Source: Olsenella sp. An290 (GTDB lineage: Bacteria; Actinomycetota; Coriobacteriia; Coriobacteriales; Atopobiaceae). From it: DNA of 64,000 bases. Shown piece after piece: positions 1 through 8,840 of this stretch. Position 1 is the first letter of the stretch; the number at the start of each line of letters is the position of its first letter. The position numbers and the translations under genes were made by a program. The stretch lies in contig NZ_NFIU01000011.1 of assembly GCF_002159535.1 (NCBI RefSeq), positions 1 to 64,000 on the forward strand. The letters are read 5' to 3'. The notes below the pieces were generated by a model. The model saw nothing but the letters and a program-made list of their open reading frames with translations, searched no databases and was not told where the DNA came from.

Positions 1-45
1 GACCCCGACCCCGCAGAAACCAACCCGACTTCTCCCGAGGAGTGA
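1..45 (+). CDS. 3' end of an upstream gene (partial)
   Basis: Frame 1 is open from the window edge to a TGA at 43-45 and encodes a short acidic, proline-rich tail (DPDPAETNPTSPEE). It ends 6 nt before the nnr start codon, and the GAGGAG that serves as the nnr ribosome-binding site lies in its last codons. This suggests translational coupling with a gene outside the window. In many bacteria acpS precedes nnr, but too little is visible here to name the gene. Confidence 0.45.
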   Translation, partial: DPDPAETNPTSPEE

Positions 46-51
46 TCGCAT

Positions 52-1665
52 ATGCAGCCCGTACTCAACACCGAGGATGTCAAGTGCGTCGAGGTGGCGC
101 TCACGCGTGAGGGAGTGAGCGTCTCCGAGCTCATGCACCGGGCGGGGTGCGCCGCCGCGCAGGAGGTCATGGAGCTGGGCGACGCCGAGAGCGTCGTCGT
201 GCTCGTGGGCCTGGGGAACAACGGCGGCGACGGCTGGGTCGCCGCGGAGGCGCTCCACGCGCGCGGCCTCAACGTGACGGTGGTCTCGCCGATCGAGCCC
301 GACCAGCTCTCCGGCGACCTCGCGCGCCAGGTGGCGCAGAGCGCGCTCAAGGCGGGCATCGAGCCCGTGGTGGGTCCTTCTCGCGATGAGCTCGAGGGGC
401 TTCTGTCGACGGCCGACGTGGTGCTCGACTGCATGCTCGGGACGGGCTTTCACGGCGAGGTCCGCGCCCCCTTTGACATCTGGATCGAGTGCGTGAACGG
501 CTGCGGGGCGCGCGTCATTGCCGTCGACGTGCCGAGCGGCCTCTCCGCGCAGACGGGCCTTGCCGCAAAGACCTGCATCGTGGCGGACATGACGGTCACG
601 ATGCTCGCCCTGAAGCCGGGCCTTCTCGCCGATGACGGCCGCGACGTGTGCGGCGCCATCGTGGTGGCCCCGCTCGCCGAGCAGACCGGCCGGCTCGTGG
701 TGGATGCCGACCCCGTGGCCTGGCGCACCGACCTGGCCGACTACCTCGACGTCCTGCCGGCGCCCACGACGGCCGTGGACAAGTTCTCCCGCGGCTCCGT
801 GCTCGTGGTGGCCGGCTCGCGCCGCTTCCCGGGAGCCGCCATCATGGCGGCTCGCGCGGCCGCGCGCATGGGTGCGGGCTACGTGACCCTGGCCATCCCG
901 GCCTCCGCGGCCTACGTTGCCCAGAGCCACCTGCTCGAGATCCCGGTGGTCCCGCTGCCCGAGGACCCCGACGGCGTGGTCTCGAGCGAGGCCGCCGAGA
1001 TCGTGTCCAAGCTCGCCGCGCGCTCCTCGGCCGTGCTCGTGGGCCCGGGCCTGCGCGTCACGGGGGGCTCCTCCGCCGTGGTCTCGGCGCTGCTCCAGGC
1101 GGAGGTGCCGCTCGTCGTCGACGCCGACGGCCTCAACTGCCTGGCGCGCCTCACCAACAACTGCCTGCCTGAGTTTCCCGAGCTCACGCGCCGCGCCGCC
1201 CCGCTCGTGCTCACCCCGCACCGCGGCGAGCTCGGCCGCCTCGTGGGCCAGCCGGACAACCCGCCCGTCTCCCTCGTGGAGCAGCTCGAGGCCGCGCGCA
1301 AGATCGTGTGGGCCGACGGCGGCTCGGAGCTTGTCGTCGTGACCAAGGGCACCGCGACGGGCTGCGTGAGCGTGGAGCAGGCCGTGATGCCCAAGCCGGG
1401 CCCCGCGGCGCTCGCCACGGCGGGCTCGGGCGACGTGCTCGCCGGCATGATGACGGCGGCCCTCGCGCAGCGCGCGGGGGAGGACGTGGACCTGGCGCTG
1501 CTCGCCGCCTTCGTGTGCGAGGTCCACGGCTACGCGGGCTCGCTCGCGGCGGAGCGCGTGGGCTCGCACGCCGTCATGGCCTGCGACCTCATCGACGTCA
1601 TCGGACTTGCCTCCGACGCCGTCGAGGAGCACGCCACGTACCCGACGGACCCCGAGGAGGACTAG
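52..1665 (+). CDS. nnr: Bifunctional NAD(P)H-hydrate epimerase / ADP-dependent dehydratase
   Basis: A cytosolic metabolite-repair enzyme. The N-terminal YjeF_N epimerase half (about residues 1-225, with the NNGGDGW motif) interconverts S and R forms of NAD(P)HX. The C-terminal ribokinase-like half (about 240-525) dehydrates S-NADHX using ADP. In the second half the sequence shows GSVLVVAGS, then VGPGL, then the TAGSGDVLAGM motif typical of the dehydratase. At 537 residues it has the usual length of the fused form. The ATG at 52 follows a GAGGAG site with good spacing. It precedes alr by 33 nt, an arrangement common in Gram-positive bacteria, and probably begins the alr-udg-tsaE transcription unit or continues one from upstream. 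Confidence 0.93.
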   Translation: MQPVLNTEDVKCVEVALTREGVSVSELMHRAGCAAAQEVMELGDAESVVVLVGLGNNGGDGWVAAEALHARGLNVTVVSPIEPDQLSGDLARQVAQSALKAGIEPVVGPSRDELEGLLSTADVVLDCMLGTGFHGEVRAPFDIWIECVNGCGARVIAVDVPSGLSAQTGLAAKTCIVADMTVTMLALKPGLLADDGRDVCGAIVVAPLAEQTGRLVVDADPVAWRTDLADYLDVLPAPTTAVDKFSRGSVLVVAGSRRFPGAAIMAARAAARMGAGYVTLAIPASAAYVAQSHLLEIPVVPLPEDPDGVVSSEAAEIVSKLAARSSAVLVGPGLRVTGGSSAVVSALLQAEVPLVVDADGLNCLARLTNNCLPEFPELTRRAAPLVLTPHRGELGRLVGQPDNPPVSLVEQLEAARKIVWADGGSELVVVTKGTATGCVSVEQAVMPKPGPAALATAGSGDVLAGMMTAALAQRAGEDVDLALLAAFVCEVHGYAGSLAAERVGSHAVMACDLIDVIGLASDAVEEHATYPTDPEED

Positions 1666-1698
1666 TCCGGCCCAGGCCGGGGGAGGAGCCGCTGGCTC

Positions 1699-2865
1699 AT
1701 GGAGAGAGACAGGGTGAGGAGCCCGGAGAGCCGCTGGGCGTGGGTCGAGGTGGACCTTGCCGCGCTGCGGAGAAACACCGCCGCGTTCAGGCGCCTCATC
1801 GGGCGCGGGACGCAGATGATGTGCGTGGTCAAGGCGGATGCCTACGGGCACGGCGCCGTGGCCTGTGCCAAGACCATGCGCGCCGCCGGTGCCGACCAGT
1901 TTGCCGTCGCCACGGTGGCCGAGGGCGTGGCCCTGCGCGAGGCGGGCATCGAGTGGCCCATCCTCATCCTCTCCGAGCCGCCCGTCGACTGCGTGCGCAC
2001 GCTTGTGGAGCACGACCTCATGCCCTCGGTCTACACGGCCGACTTTGCCCTCGCCCTAGGCGAGGCCGCGGCGTCCGCGGGGCGCGTGGCCCGCTACCAC
2101 CTGGCGCTCGACACGGGCATGACGCGCATCGGCGTGCGCCGGGGCGACGTCGTCGAGCTGCGCCGCACCATCGACTTTCACCGGGGCCTCGAGTGCGCGG
2201 GCACCTTCACGCACTTCGCGACCGCCGACGTCCCCGACGACTGGGACTTTGCCCTCCAGCTCAACCGCTTCCGCGAGTCCGTGGAGGCGCTGCGCGGGGC
2301 GGGCCTGGAAACGGGGCTCGTCCACTGCGACAACACGCCGGGCACGGTCATGCACCCCGAGTGCCGCTTCGACATGTGCCGCGTGGGCATTGGCCTCTAC
2401 GGCCTGCACCCCGCCGACGTCACGCGGGTGCGCCTGGAGCTCGAGCCCGTGATGAGCGTGCGCGGCCGCGTGACGCGCGCGGTCTACCCCAGCGTGGGCG
2501 ACGGCGTGGGCTACGGGCTCACCTGGCGCGTGCCCAAGCAGAACATCCAGGTCGCCACGGTGCCCATCGGCTACGCGGACGGCCTCGCGCGCGAGCTCTC
2601 CAACAACATGGACGTCCTGGTGGACGGCTGCCGCTGCCGCCAGGTGGGCAACATCTGCATGGACCAGTTCATGTTCGCGGTGGACGTCAACAGCGCCCGT
2701 TCCTATCGCCCGTCGCGGCCGGTGGAGTACGGCGACGTGGTCACCCTCATCGGGTCCGACGGCGACGAGCGCATCACCGCTGACGAGATGGCCCGCCTGA
2801 GAAACACCATCAACTACGAGGTTGTCTGCGACTTTGGGATGCGCCTTGAGAAGATCTACACCTAG
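1699..2865 (+). CDS. alr: Alanine racemase
   Basis: A PLP enzyme that makes D-alanine for peptidoglycan. The N-terminal TIM barrel has the cofactor lysine in VVKADAYGHG (Lys45), and the C-terminal beta domain carries the catalytic tyrosine in VGYGLTW. At 388 residues it has normal family length. The ATG at 1699 is preceded by GGAGGAG, though the spacing is long (about 12 nt), so the exact start is slightly uncertain. It lies directly between nnr and the uracil-DNA glycosylase on the same strand. Confidence 0.95.
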   Translation: MERDRVRSPESRWAWVEVDLAALRRNTAAFRRLIGRGTQMMCVVKADAYGHGAVACAKTMRAAGADQFAVATVAEGVALREAGIEWPILILSEPPVDCVRTLVEHDLMPSVYTADFALALGEAAASAGRVARYHLALDTGMTRIGVRRGDVVELRRTIDFHRGLECAGTFTHFATADVPDDWDFALQLNRFRESVEALRGAGLETGLVHCDNTPGTVMHPECRFDMCRVGIGLYGLHPADVTRVRLELEPVMSVRGRVTRAVYPSVGDGVGYGLTWRVPKQNIQVATVPIGYADGLARELSNNMDVLVDGCRCRQVGNICMDQFMFAVDVNSARSYRPSRPVEYGDVVTLIGSDGDERITADEMARLRNTINYEVVCDFGMRLEKIYT

Positions 2866-2914
2866 CGCCGGCACGCGCCGCGCGACCGCCGCGCAGAGAA
2901 GGGGGCTCGACCTC

Positions 2915-3547
2915 ATGTCCGTCATGTACATTCCCGGGCACGACCACCAGGGGCCGCGCGAGGTCTCCCTGCAGGAGATTCGCGACCTCATGGGCAACTG
3001 CCAGCTCTGCCCGCTCGGCGCCACGCGCACGAACCTCGTCTTTGGCGTGGGCAACCCGCACGCGCGCGTCATGTTCATCGGCGAGGGCCCCGGGCGCAAC
3101 GAGGACCTGCAGGGCGAGCCCTTCGTTGGGGCGGCGGGCAAGAAGCTCGACTCGCTGCTCGCCTGCGCGGGCCTCACCCGGGACGAGATCTACATCGCCA
3201 ACGTGGTCAAGTGCCGCCCGCCCGGAAACCGCAACCCGCGCCCCGAGGAGATCGAGGCCTGCGCGCCCTTCCTGCGCGAGCAGATCCGCTCCATCTGGCC
3301 GGACGTGATCGTGTGCCTGGGCAACTTCGCCTCGCAGTTCGTGCTGCGCACCAACGCCGGCGTGACCACGCTGCGCGGCCGCCTGCACCAGACGGGCCAC
3401 TTCGTGGTGTGCCCCACGTTCCACCCCGCGGCCTGCATCTACCACTCCGAGTGGCAGCCCCTGCTCGAGGAGGACCTTGCGATGGTGGGGGCCTGGCTCG
3501 CGGAGCATCCCGCGGGCTCGGACGCCGCCCAGGGAGGTGCGCGATGA
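2915..3547 (+). CDS. Uracil-DNA glycosylase, family 4 (Fe-S)
   Basis: Removes uracil from DNA. The family-4 signatures are present: GEGPGRNEDLQGEPFVG near the N terminus, HPAA near the C terminus, and cysteines at QLCPL, VVKCRPP and VVCPTFHP consistent with the 4Fe-4S cluster these enzymes bind. The ATG at 2915 is chosen because GAGAAGGGGG lies just upstream. The open frame also extends back into alr, but that would give an implausible basic N terminus. About 210 residues is typical. Its stop overlaps the tsaE start (ATGA), indicating translational coupling. Confidence 0.9.
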   Translation: MSVMYIPGHDHQGPREVSLQEIRDLMGNCQLCPLGATRTNLVFGVGNPHARVMFIGEGPGRNEDLQGEPFVGAAGKKLDSLLACAGLTRDEIYIANVVKCRPPGNRNPRPEEIEACAPFLREQIRSIWPDVIVCLGNFASQFVLRTNAGVTTLRGRLHQTGHFVVCPTFHPAACIYHSEWQPLLEEDLAMVGAWLAEHPAGSDAAQGGAR

Positions 3548-4023
3548 GCGAGAAGAGCTTCCGCACGACCTCGCGCGAGGAGACGATCGCCCTGGGGGAG
3601 CGGCTGGGGCGCGTGCTCGCCGCCGGCGACGTGCTCGTGCTGACGGGCGACCTTGGCGCGGGGAAGACCCAGCTCACCAAGGGGATCGCCGCCGGCATGG
3701 GCGTGACCGACGACGTCACGAGCCCCACCTTCACCATCGAGATGGTCTACGAGGGTGCGGGGATGCCGCTCTACCACTTTGACCTCTACCGCCTGGACTC
3801 GCCCGAGCAGCTGGAGGACACGGGCATCTTTGACGTGCTCGGCGCTGACGGCGTGTGCTCGATCGAGTGGGGCGAGCAGTTTGCCGAGGAGATCGGCGAC
3901 GCGCGCGTGGACGTCTTCGTGACGCGCCTCGACGATGAGGCCGCGCCGGGCGAGGAGCCCCCGCGCGAGGTGCGCCTGGTGGCGCACGACCCCCGCGGCG
4001 AGGAGCTTCTCGCGAGTCTCTGA
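3544..4023 (+). CDS. tsaE: tRNA t6A37 biosynthesis ATPase TsaE
   Basis: The ATPase that works with TsaB and TsaD to make N6-threonylcarbamoyladenosine at position 37 of ANN-decoding tRNAs. The Walker A motif GDLGAGKTQ is clear, followed by TSPTF and the YHFDLYRL segment typical of the family. At 159 residues it is full length. It overlaps the preceding glycosylase by 4 nt. Its partners TsaB and TsaD lie 2.3 kb downstream as one fused gene, separated by the perR-rubrerythrin-DUF3783 group. Confidence 0.94.
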   Translation: MSEKSFRTTSREETIALGERLGRVLAAGDVLVLTGDLGAGKTQLTKGIAAGMGVTDDVTSPTFTIEMVYEGAGMPLYHFDLYRLDSPEQLEDTGIFDVLGADGVCSIEWGEQFAEEIGDARVDVFVTRLDDEAAPGEEPPREVRLVAHDPRGEELLASL

Positions 4024-4075
4024 CGGGGCCTGCCAGGTCACGGGCCGCAGGTTCTTCTCGCCCGCGCCCTCCAAA

Positions 4076-4121
4076 ATTGAGAGAAATTCTCAGTTGATAT
4101 TAACTCTCAATATGCTAGAAT
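4076..4121 (+). promoter_or_regulatory. Promoter and probable PerR/Fur-type operator of the repressor gene
   Basis: An AT-rich island in GC-rich DNA. ATTGAGAG (4076-4083) is inverted at 4104-4111, and a second dyad TGAGA-N5-TCTCA lies within it (4078-4092). TTGATA (4095-4100) and TAGAAT (4116-4121) make a plausible -35/-10 pair with a short 15-nt spacer, so the dyads overlap the promoter. This fits autoregulation by the Fur-family protein encoded 25 nt downstream. The exact operator is inferred. Confidence 0.6.
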
Positions 4122-4145
4122 CTCCTCAGCGAGAGGGGAGGGGAC

Positions 4146-4544
4146 ATGCCAGCACGAAACACGGTTCAGCGCCAGGTCATCGAGGAGACGCTGAGGTCGC
4201 TGGCCAACCATCCCACCGCCGACGAGGTCTATGACGCCGTCCACGCAGAGCACCCCAGCATCGGCAAGGCCACGGTCTACCGGACGCTGGGCAGGCTCTC
4301 CGACGAGGGGACGATAGGCCGCGTGCGCATCAACAACGGCGCGGACCGCTTTGACCATCGCACGTTTTCCCACTACCACGTGCGCTGCGTGCGCTGCGGT
4401 CGGGTGGACGACGTGATGATCCCCCTTCTGGGGGACGTCGACGAGGCGGCCGCTCGCGCGTCGGGCTATCAGATCTGTGGTCATACGCTGCAGTTTGATG
4501 GCATCTGCCCCGCGTGCCAGGCATGCGGGGAGGAGCGGGGCTAG
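4146..4544 (+). CDS. Fur-family repressor, PerR-like
   Basis: A metal-dependent transcriptional repressor of 132 residues. An N-terminal winged helix (about 1-75, HPSIGKATVYRTLGRL) is followed by a dimerisation domain with HYHVRCVRCGRVDD and a C-terminal CPACQACG. These two Cys pairs form the structural zinc site of PerR/Fur proteins. The context argues for PerR rather than iron or zinc Fur: the next gene is rubrerythrin, a peroxide-reducing protein that is a classic PerR target in anaerobes. Assignment within the family is inferred. An operator-like dyad overlaps its promoter. Confidence 0.88.
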   Translation: MPARNTVQRQVIEETLRSLANHPTADEVYDAVHAEHPSIGKATVYRTLGRLSDEGTIGRVRINNGADRFDHRTFSHYHVRCVRCGRVDDVMIPLLGDVDEAAARASGYQICGHTLQFDGICPACQACGEERG

Positions 4545-4641
4545 GCATCTCCGGCCCAGGCGTCGCCCGGGCCGCGTGCATAGGAGAGGACGGCGGAGCT
4601 GAGGGGCTCCGCCACCTACGCGACAACAAGGAGGTTTCACG

Positions 4642-5229
4642 ATGGACAAGTGGGTCTGCAAGGTCTGCGGTTACATCTACGAGGGCGCCGAGCCGCCGGC
4701 GGAGTGCCCGGTCTGCAAGGCTCCCGCGAGCCAGTTCGAGAAGGTCGAGGGTGAGCTCAAGCTCGCCGCCGAGCACGAGTACGGCATCTACGCCAAGACC
4801 GTGAAGGACAACGCCGACATCTCCGACGAGGACAAGGCCTACATCCTCGAGCAGCTCAAGGCCAACTTCACCGGTGAATGCTCCGAGGTCGGCATGTACC
4901 TCTGCATGGCGCGCATCGCTCACCGCGAGGGCTACCCCGAGATCGGCCTCTACTGGGAGAAGGCCGCCTACGAGGAGGCCGAGCACGCCTCCAAGTTCGC
5001 CGAGCTGCTGGGCGAGGAGCTCGAGCCCAACATGAAGGCCGACACCAAGGCCAACCTGGCCTGGCGCGTTGACTGCGAGTTCGGCGCCACCGCCGGCAAG
5101 ACGGAGCTCGCCGCCTGCGCCAAGAAGAACGGCCTCGACGCCATCCACGACACCGTCCACGAGATGGCTCGTGACGAGGCCCGCCACGGCAAGGCTCTCA
5201 AGGGCCTGCTCGAGCGCTACTTCGGCTAA
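4642..5229 (+). CDS. rbr: Rubrerythrin with N-terminal rubredoxin domain (reverse type)
   Basis: A cytosolic peroxide reductase of anaerobes. The rubredoxin domain comes first (residues 1-38, Cys pairs at CKVCG and CPVCK), followed by a ferritin-like di-iron domain with E-x-x-H motifs in EEAEHASKF and [11 protein letters not shown]. This order is opposite to the classical rubrerythrin layout and matches reverse rubrerythrins, known in clostridia to be strongly peroxide-induced. The ATG is preceded by AAGGAGG. It follows the PerR-like repressor by 97 nt and probably belongs to its regulon. Confidence 0.94.
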   Translation: MDKWVCKVCGYIYEGAEPPAECPVCKAPASQFEKVEGELKLAAEHEYGIYAKTVKDNADISDEDKAYILEQLKANFTGECSEVGMYLCMARIAHREGYPEIGLYWEKAAYEEAEHASKFAELLGEELEPNMKADTKANLAWRVDCEFGATAGKTELAACAKKNGLDAIHDTVHEMARDEARHGKALKGLLERYFG

Positions 5230-5735
5230 TGGCTGGCCGGCCGAGGAAGAAGGCCGCCGGATCTGCCCGATCGAAGAAGGTCAAGCCCTCGGGGCCCGTG
5301 CCGTGCGCGGTGCTCTGGGGGCTTGACCCCTCTTCCGAGAGGGGCGCGGCGGTGCGGGCGGTGCTGCGCGAGATGGGCGTGGTGGCGCGCACGGCGGGGT
5401 ACGAGCGGCTGGGCGACGCGGCGGGCGCCTTCGCGCGGCTGCCGGGATTCCGGCCGGCGCCGGTGCCGTTTGCGGGGCCGGAGCCGTCGGTGGGGGAGTT
5501 CGTGCTGCTCTGCGGGCTTACGGACGCGCAGGTGAACGAGTTTCTGGCGCGCTCGCGCGAGGCGGGGTGCGTCGTGGACGCAAAGGCGCTGATCACGAAG
5601 GTCAACCGCGCCTGGCCGCTCGCGCAGCTGATCGAGGCCGTGGCCGAGGAGCACCGCCAGATGGGGTCGGGTCAGGCTGCGGGCGCGCCGGGGCCGGGTG
5701 CGGGGCCGGAGGGCGCGGAGGGCGCGGCGGAGTAG
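5229..5735 (+). CDS. DUF3783-family protein of unknown function
   Basis: A 168-residue protein whose start codon overlaps the rubrerythrin stop by one base, so it is almost certainly translated from the same mRNA. The N terminus is basic ([17 protein letters not shown]). The core matches the DUF3783 pattern: a GLTDAQVNEFL helix, then KALITKVNRAWPLAQLIEAV and EEH. The C-terminal 25 residues are Ala/Gly/Pro-rich. No catalytic motif or membrane segment is visible. The link with peroxide stress is by position only. Confidence 0.75.
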   Translation: MAGRPRKKAAGSARSKKVKPSGPVPCAVLWGLDPSSERGAAVRAVLREMGVVARTAGYERLGDAAGAFARLPGFRPAPVPFAGPEPSVGEFVLLCGLTDAQVNEFLARSREAGCVVDAKALITKVNRAWPLAQLIEAVAEEHRQMGSGQAAGAPGPGAGPEGAEGAAE

Positions 5736-5990
5736 GCGGCCGCTGGCGCGCCCGAGCCCGTTCCTGTCCTGTCGATGTGCCTGGCGCGGTTCTTCTCGCC
5801 GGGCCCGACCTTGGTTCCTCTTGCGGGTGCGCTCGGGCGTCTCGCCCCCTCCCGCGCGGCCGAGCTCATATCCTTTGCGTGGTTGGCCGCGGTCGGCTGC
5901 GGGCTGGCCTCGACCGCGTGGGAAGACAACGACATTGGGTGTTTTGGCCCCTCGCGTATCTCCTGAGGACGATTTCGTGCGGTTTTGGAA

Positions 5991-6137
5991 CGGTATTGGG
6001 TCAATGGTTTTATATCAACGCAAAGAATCAGCCCAATCTTGCCCTCATTTTTGACCAAATTGCCGTGTTATCGCCGGTATTGGGTAGGGGGTTTGATGTG
6101 TTGGGGATTCTCATATCAAACCGTTGACCCAATACCG
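5991..6137. repeat. Nested inverted-repeat element (candidate MITE) in the 5736-6288 gap
   Basis: The 553-nt gap before tsaBD has no convincing gene. Within it, GC content drops sharply. CGGTATTGGGTCAATGGTTT (5991-6010) is repeated inverted at 6118-6137 with one mismatch. The 11-mer CGGTATTGGGT also occurs at 6075-6085, so 6075-6137 alone folds as a hairpin with an inner stem GGTTTGAT/ATCAAACC (6090-6097, 6115-6122). A GC hairpin (GCACGCC/GGCGTGC, 6174-6191) and TACACT (6248-6253, possible -10 for tsaBD) follow. No target duplication was recognised. Confidence 0.55.
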
Positions 6138-6288
6138 TCGCGCTCGGCTGACCGGGCCGGCACGCGCCGCCCGGCACGCCCCCCGGCGTGCACGCCGCCC
6201 CGGACCAGCGCGCGAACTGCGGGAGTACGGGCCCGTGCCGCTCGCGCTACACTAGACGGGTTGAAATCCCGACCGAGAAGAGCCGCCC

Positions 6289-8772
6289 ATGAGCGAGAAG
6301 AACCCTGAGGCCGTCGCGCCCTCTGCCGAGAAGATCGTCCTTGCGCTGGACACGTCCACGGACATGCTGGCGTGTGCCGTCGGGCGCGTGGGCGCGGACG
6401 GCTCCGTGACGGTGCTGGCCGCGCGCGACCATATGTGTCGCCGCCAGGCCAACGTGGAGCTCGTGACCACGGCGCAGCAGGCGCTCGCCGATGCGGGCCT
6501 TGCGATGGGCGACCTCGACGCCGTGCTCGTGGGGCGCGGTCCGGGCTCGTTCACGGGCGTGCGGATTGGCATCGCCACGGCCAAGGGCCTGGCGTGCGGC
6601 GCGGGCCTGCCTCTGTACGGAACTTCCGCGCTCGACGCGATGGCGTGGTCGGCGCATGCCGGCGGCGCGCGCGGCACGCTCGCGGTGGCCGGCGACGCCA
6701 TGCGCGGCGAGGTCTACCCCGGCATCTACGAGCTTGACGAGGCCGGCGCGCACCGCACCTTTCCGGCCGAGACCGTGCTCAAGGCGGATGCCTGCGTGGC
6801 CGCGTGGGCCGGTCGCGCGGACGCCGCCGAGCTCACGCTCACGGGAAACGGCCTGGCCAAGTACCGCGCGCGTTTTGAGGCCGCGGGGCTCGCGTCCTTC
6901 TCGCCCGAGGAGGCGTGGTATCCCACGGGCGAGGGGCTGCTCCGCGCGGCGGTGGAGGCCGGCGTGTTTGACGGCGCCGCGGCCCAGCCCGGCGACCCGG
7001 CGCTGGTGCTTCCCATCTACACCCGCCTCTCTGACGCCGAGGAGGCGGAGCGCACGCGCCTGGGCCTCAAGAAGCCGGCGACCGTGGAGCTCACCGGCGT
7101 GGATGACGCGCTCGCGGGGATCCACCTGCAGCTGCGCCCCATGACGGTGAACGATACCGCCGCCGTGGCCGCGCTCGAGGCGGCGGCCTACGAGGGCTCC
7201 GCGCACACGCCGTGGACCGAGAAGATGTTCTACGAGGAGCTCTCCCAGCCCGGTCGCAGCTGGTGGGTCGCGCACGACCAGGGGACCGTCATCGGATTTG
7301 CGGGCGGCGTGCTTGCCGGCGCCGACTTTGAGATCGAGGAAGTTGTGGTGGACGCGTCGCGCCGGCGCGAGGGCATCGCCACGCGCCTCGTGGCGCGCGT
7401 TGCCTACGACGCGCAGATGCTCGGCGCGAGCACGATCTCCCTCGAGGTGGACGAGAAGAACGAGCTCGCCCGCGCCCTTTACGGCGCGCTCGGACTCGCG
7501 GAGGAGGGCCGTCGTCCGGGCTACTACCCGGCAGCCGCCGGCGAGCCCGCGCACGATGCGCTCATTCTGCGCGCCCCGCTGCCGCTCGCGGCGGACGCCG
7601 TGATCGCGACCGGCCGCCCGGAGCCCGCCCCCTCCATCCGCCCATGGCCCATCGTGCCCGCGCCGCGCAGCGACGAGGCGCGCGCCGCGCTGGCCGCCGC
7701 CGGTCCGCTCATCCTTACGATCGAGTCCTCCTGCGACGAGACCGCCATGGCCGTGACGGACAGCCATGGCGTCGTGTGCGCGAGCGTCGTGGCCACGCAG
7801 ATCGACTTCCACGCGCGCTTTGGCGGCGTGGTGCCCGAGATCGCCTCCCGCAAGCACACCGAGGCCATCGTGGGCGTCTTCGAGGAGACGCTTGCACGCG
7901 CCGGCGAGCACTTCGGCGTGGACACGCTGGCGCCTTCGGACCTCGCGGCCGTGGGCGTCACGGCGGGCCCTGGCCTCGTGGGCGCGCTCGTGGTGGGCGT
8001 CGCGTTTGCCAAGGGCCTCTGCGCGGCCGCTGACCTGCCGCTCATTGCCGTGCACCACCTCGAGGGCCACCTCATGGCCAACCTCTTCGAGACGCCGGAC
8101 CTCGAGCCCCCCTTCGTGGCGAGCATCGTCTCCGGTGGCAACACCATGCTCGTCCACGTGCGCGCCTGGGGCGACTATGTGCTCCTGGGCGCCACGATCG
8201 ACGACGCTGTGGGCGAGGCCTTCGACAAGGTGGCCAAGGCGCTCGGCCTGGGATACCCCGGCGGCCCCGTGATCTCCAAGCTCTCCGCACAGGGCAACCC
8301 GCGCGCGATTCACTTCCCGCGTGCGATGATGCACAGCGGTGACTACAGCTTCAGCCTCTCCGGCCTCAAGACGGCCGTCATCACCTACATCGAGGGCGAG
8401 AACCGCGCCGGCCGCGCGATCAACCTGCCCGACCTGGCGGCGAGCTTCGAGGCCGCGGTCATCGACGTGCAGGTGGCCAAAGCCGTGACGGCCGTGGAGG
8501 AGACCGGCGTGACGGACTTCTGCGTCGGTGGCGGCGTGGCGGCCAACCCGGGCCTGCGCGCGGCGTACAAGAAGGCGCTCGAGAAGCGCGGCGTGCGCGT
8601 GACCGTGCCGCCCATGCGCGCCTGCGGCGACAACGCGGCCATGATTGGCATCGCGGCGCTCAGGAGCTACAACGCCGGGTCCTTCTCGCCGCTCACGCTG
8701 GACGCCGACCCCAACGCCGCCCTGGGCACCTGGTCCACCCCCGACGCCCCCGTCCCTCCCGTGTGGGAGTGA
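6289..8772 (+). CDS. tsaD: TsaB-RimI-TsaD fusion: t6A37 transferase subunits with an N-acetyltransferase
   Basis: Three proteins normally encoded separately are joined in 827 residues. Residues about 1-265 are TsaB (VLALDTSTD, GPGSFTGVRIG). Residues about 280-430 are a RimI-like GNAT domain (RRREGIATRLV acetyl-CoA loop). Residues about 455-827 are TsaD, with IESSCDETA, the metal-binding HHLEGHLMA motif and GGGVAANPGLR. TsaB and TsaD form the threonylcarbamoyl transferase; RimI acetylates the N terminus of ribosomal protein S18. Each domain looks complete. The three genes are often adjacent in other bacteria. Linkers are rich in Pro/Arg. The stop is followed after one base by a REP unit. Confidence 0.95.
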   Translation: MSEKNPEAVAPSAEKIVLALDTSTDMLACAVGRVGADGSVTVLAARDHMCRRQANVELVTTAQQALADAGLAMGDLDAVLVGRGPGSFTGVRIGIATAKGLACGAGLPLYGTSALDAMAWSAHAGGARGTLAVAGDAMRGEVYPGIYELDEAGAHRTFPAETVLKADACVAAWAGRADAAELTLTGNGLAKYRARFEAAGLASFSPEEAWYPTGEGLLRAAVEAGVFDGAAAQPGDPALVLPIYTRLSDAEEAERTRLGLKKPATVELTGVDDALAGIHLQLRPMTVNDTAAVAALEAAAYEGSAHTPWTEKMFYEELSQPGRSWWVAHDQGTVIGFAGGVLAGADFEIEEVVVDASRRREGIATRLVARVAYDAQMLGASTISLEVDEKNELARALYGALGLAEEGRRPGYYPAAAGEPAHDALILRAPLPLAADAVIATGRPEPAPSIRPWPIVPAPRSDEARAALAAAGPLILTIESSCDETAMAVTDSHGVVCASVVATQIDFHARFGGVVPEIASRKHTEAIVGVFEETLARAGEHFGVDTLAPSDLAAVGVTAGPGLVGALVVGVAFAKGLCAAADLPLIAVHHLEGHLMANLFETPDLEPPFVASIVSGGNTMLVHVRAWGDYVLLGATIDDAVGEAFDKVAKALGLGYPGGPVISKLSAQGNPRAIHFPRAMMHSGDYSFSLSGLKTAVITYIEGENRAGRAINLPDLAASFEAAVIDVQVAKAVTAVEETGVTDFCVGGGVAANPGLRAAYKKALEKRGVRVTVPPMRACGDNAAMIGIAALRSYNAGSFSPLTLDADPNAALGTWSTPDAPVPPVWE

Positions 8773-8773
8773 T

Positions 8774-8800
8774 GTGACGAAGGGACAGTCCCTTCGTCAC
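8774..8800. repeat. REP-like 27-bp palindrome
   Basis: GTGACGAAGGGACAG with its near-perfect mirror, centred on GGGACAGTCCC. It starts one base after the tsaBD stop codon and is followed by ATTTT, so it may serve as a terminator hairpin. It is the most divergent member of the dispersed family that otherwise begins GTGCAA. Confidence 0.8.
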
Positions 8801-8840
8801 ATTTTGCGAGAGGTGGATGCGGGGTGAGAGAAGGGGTGCG

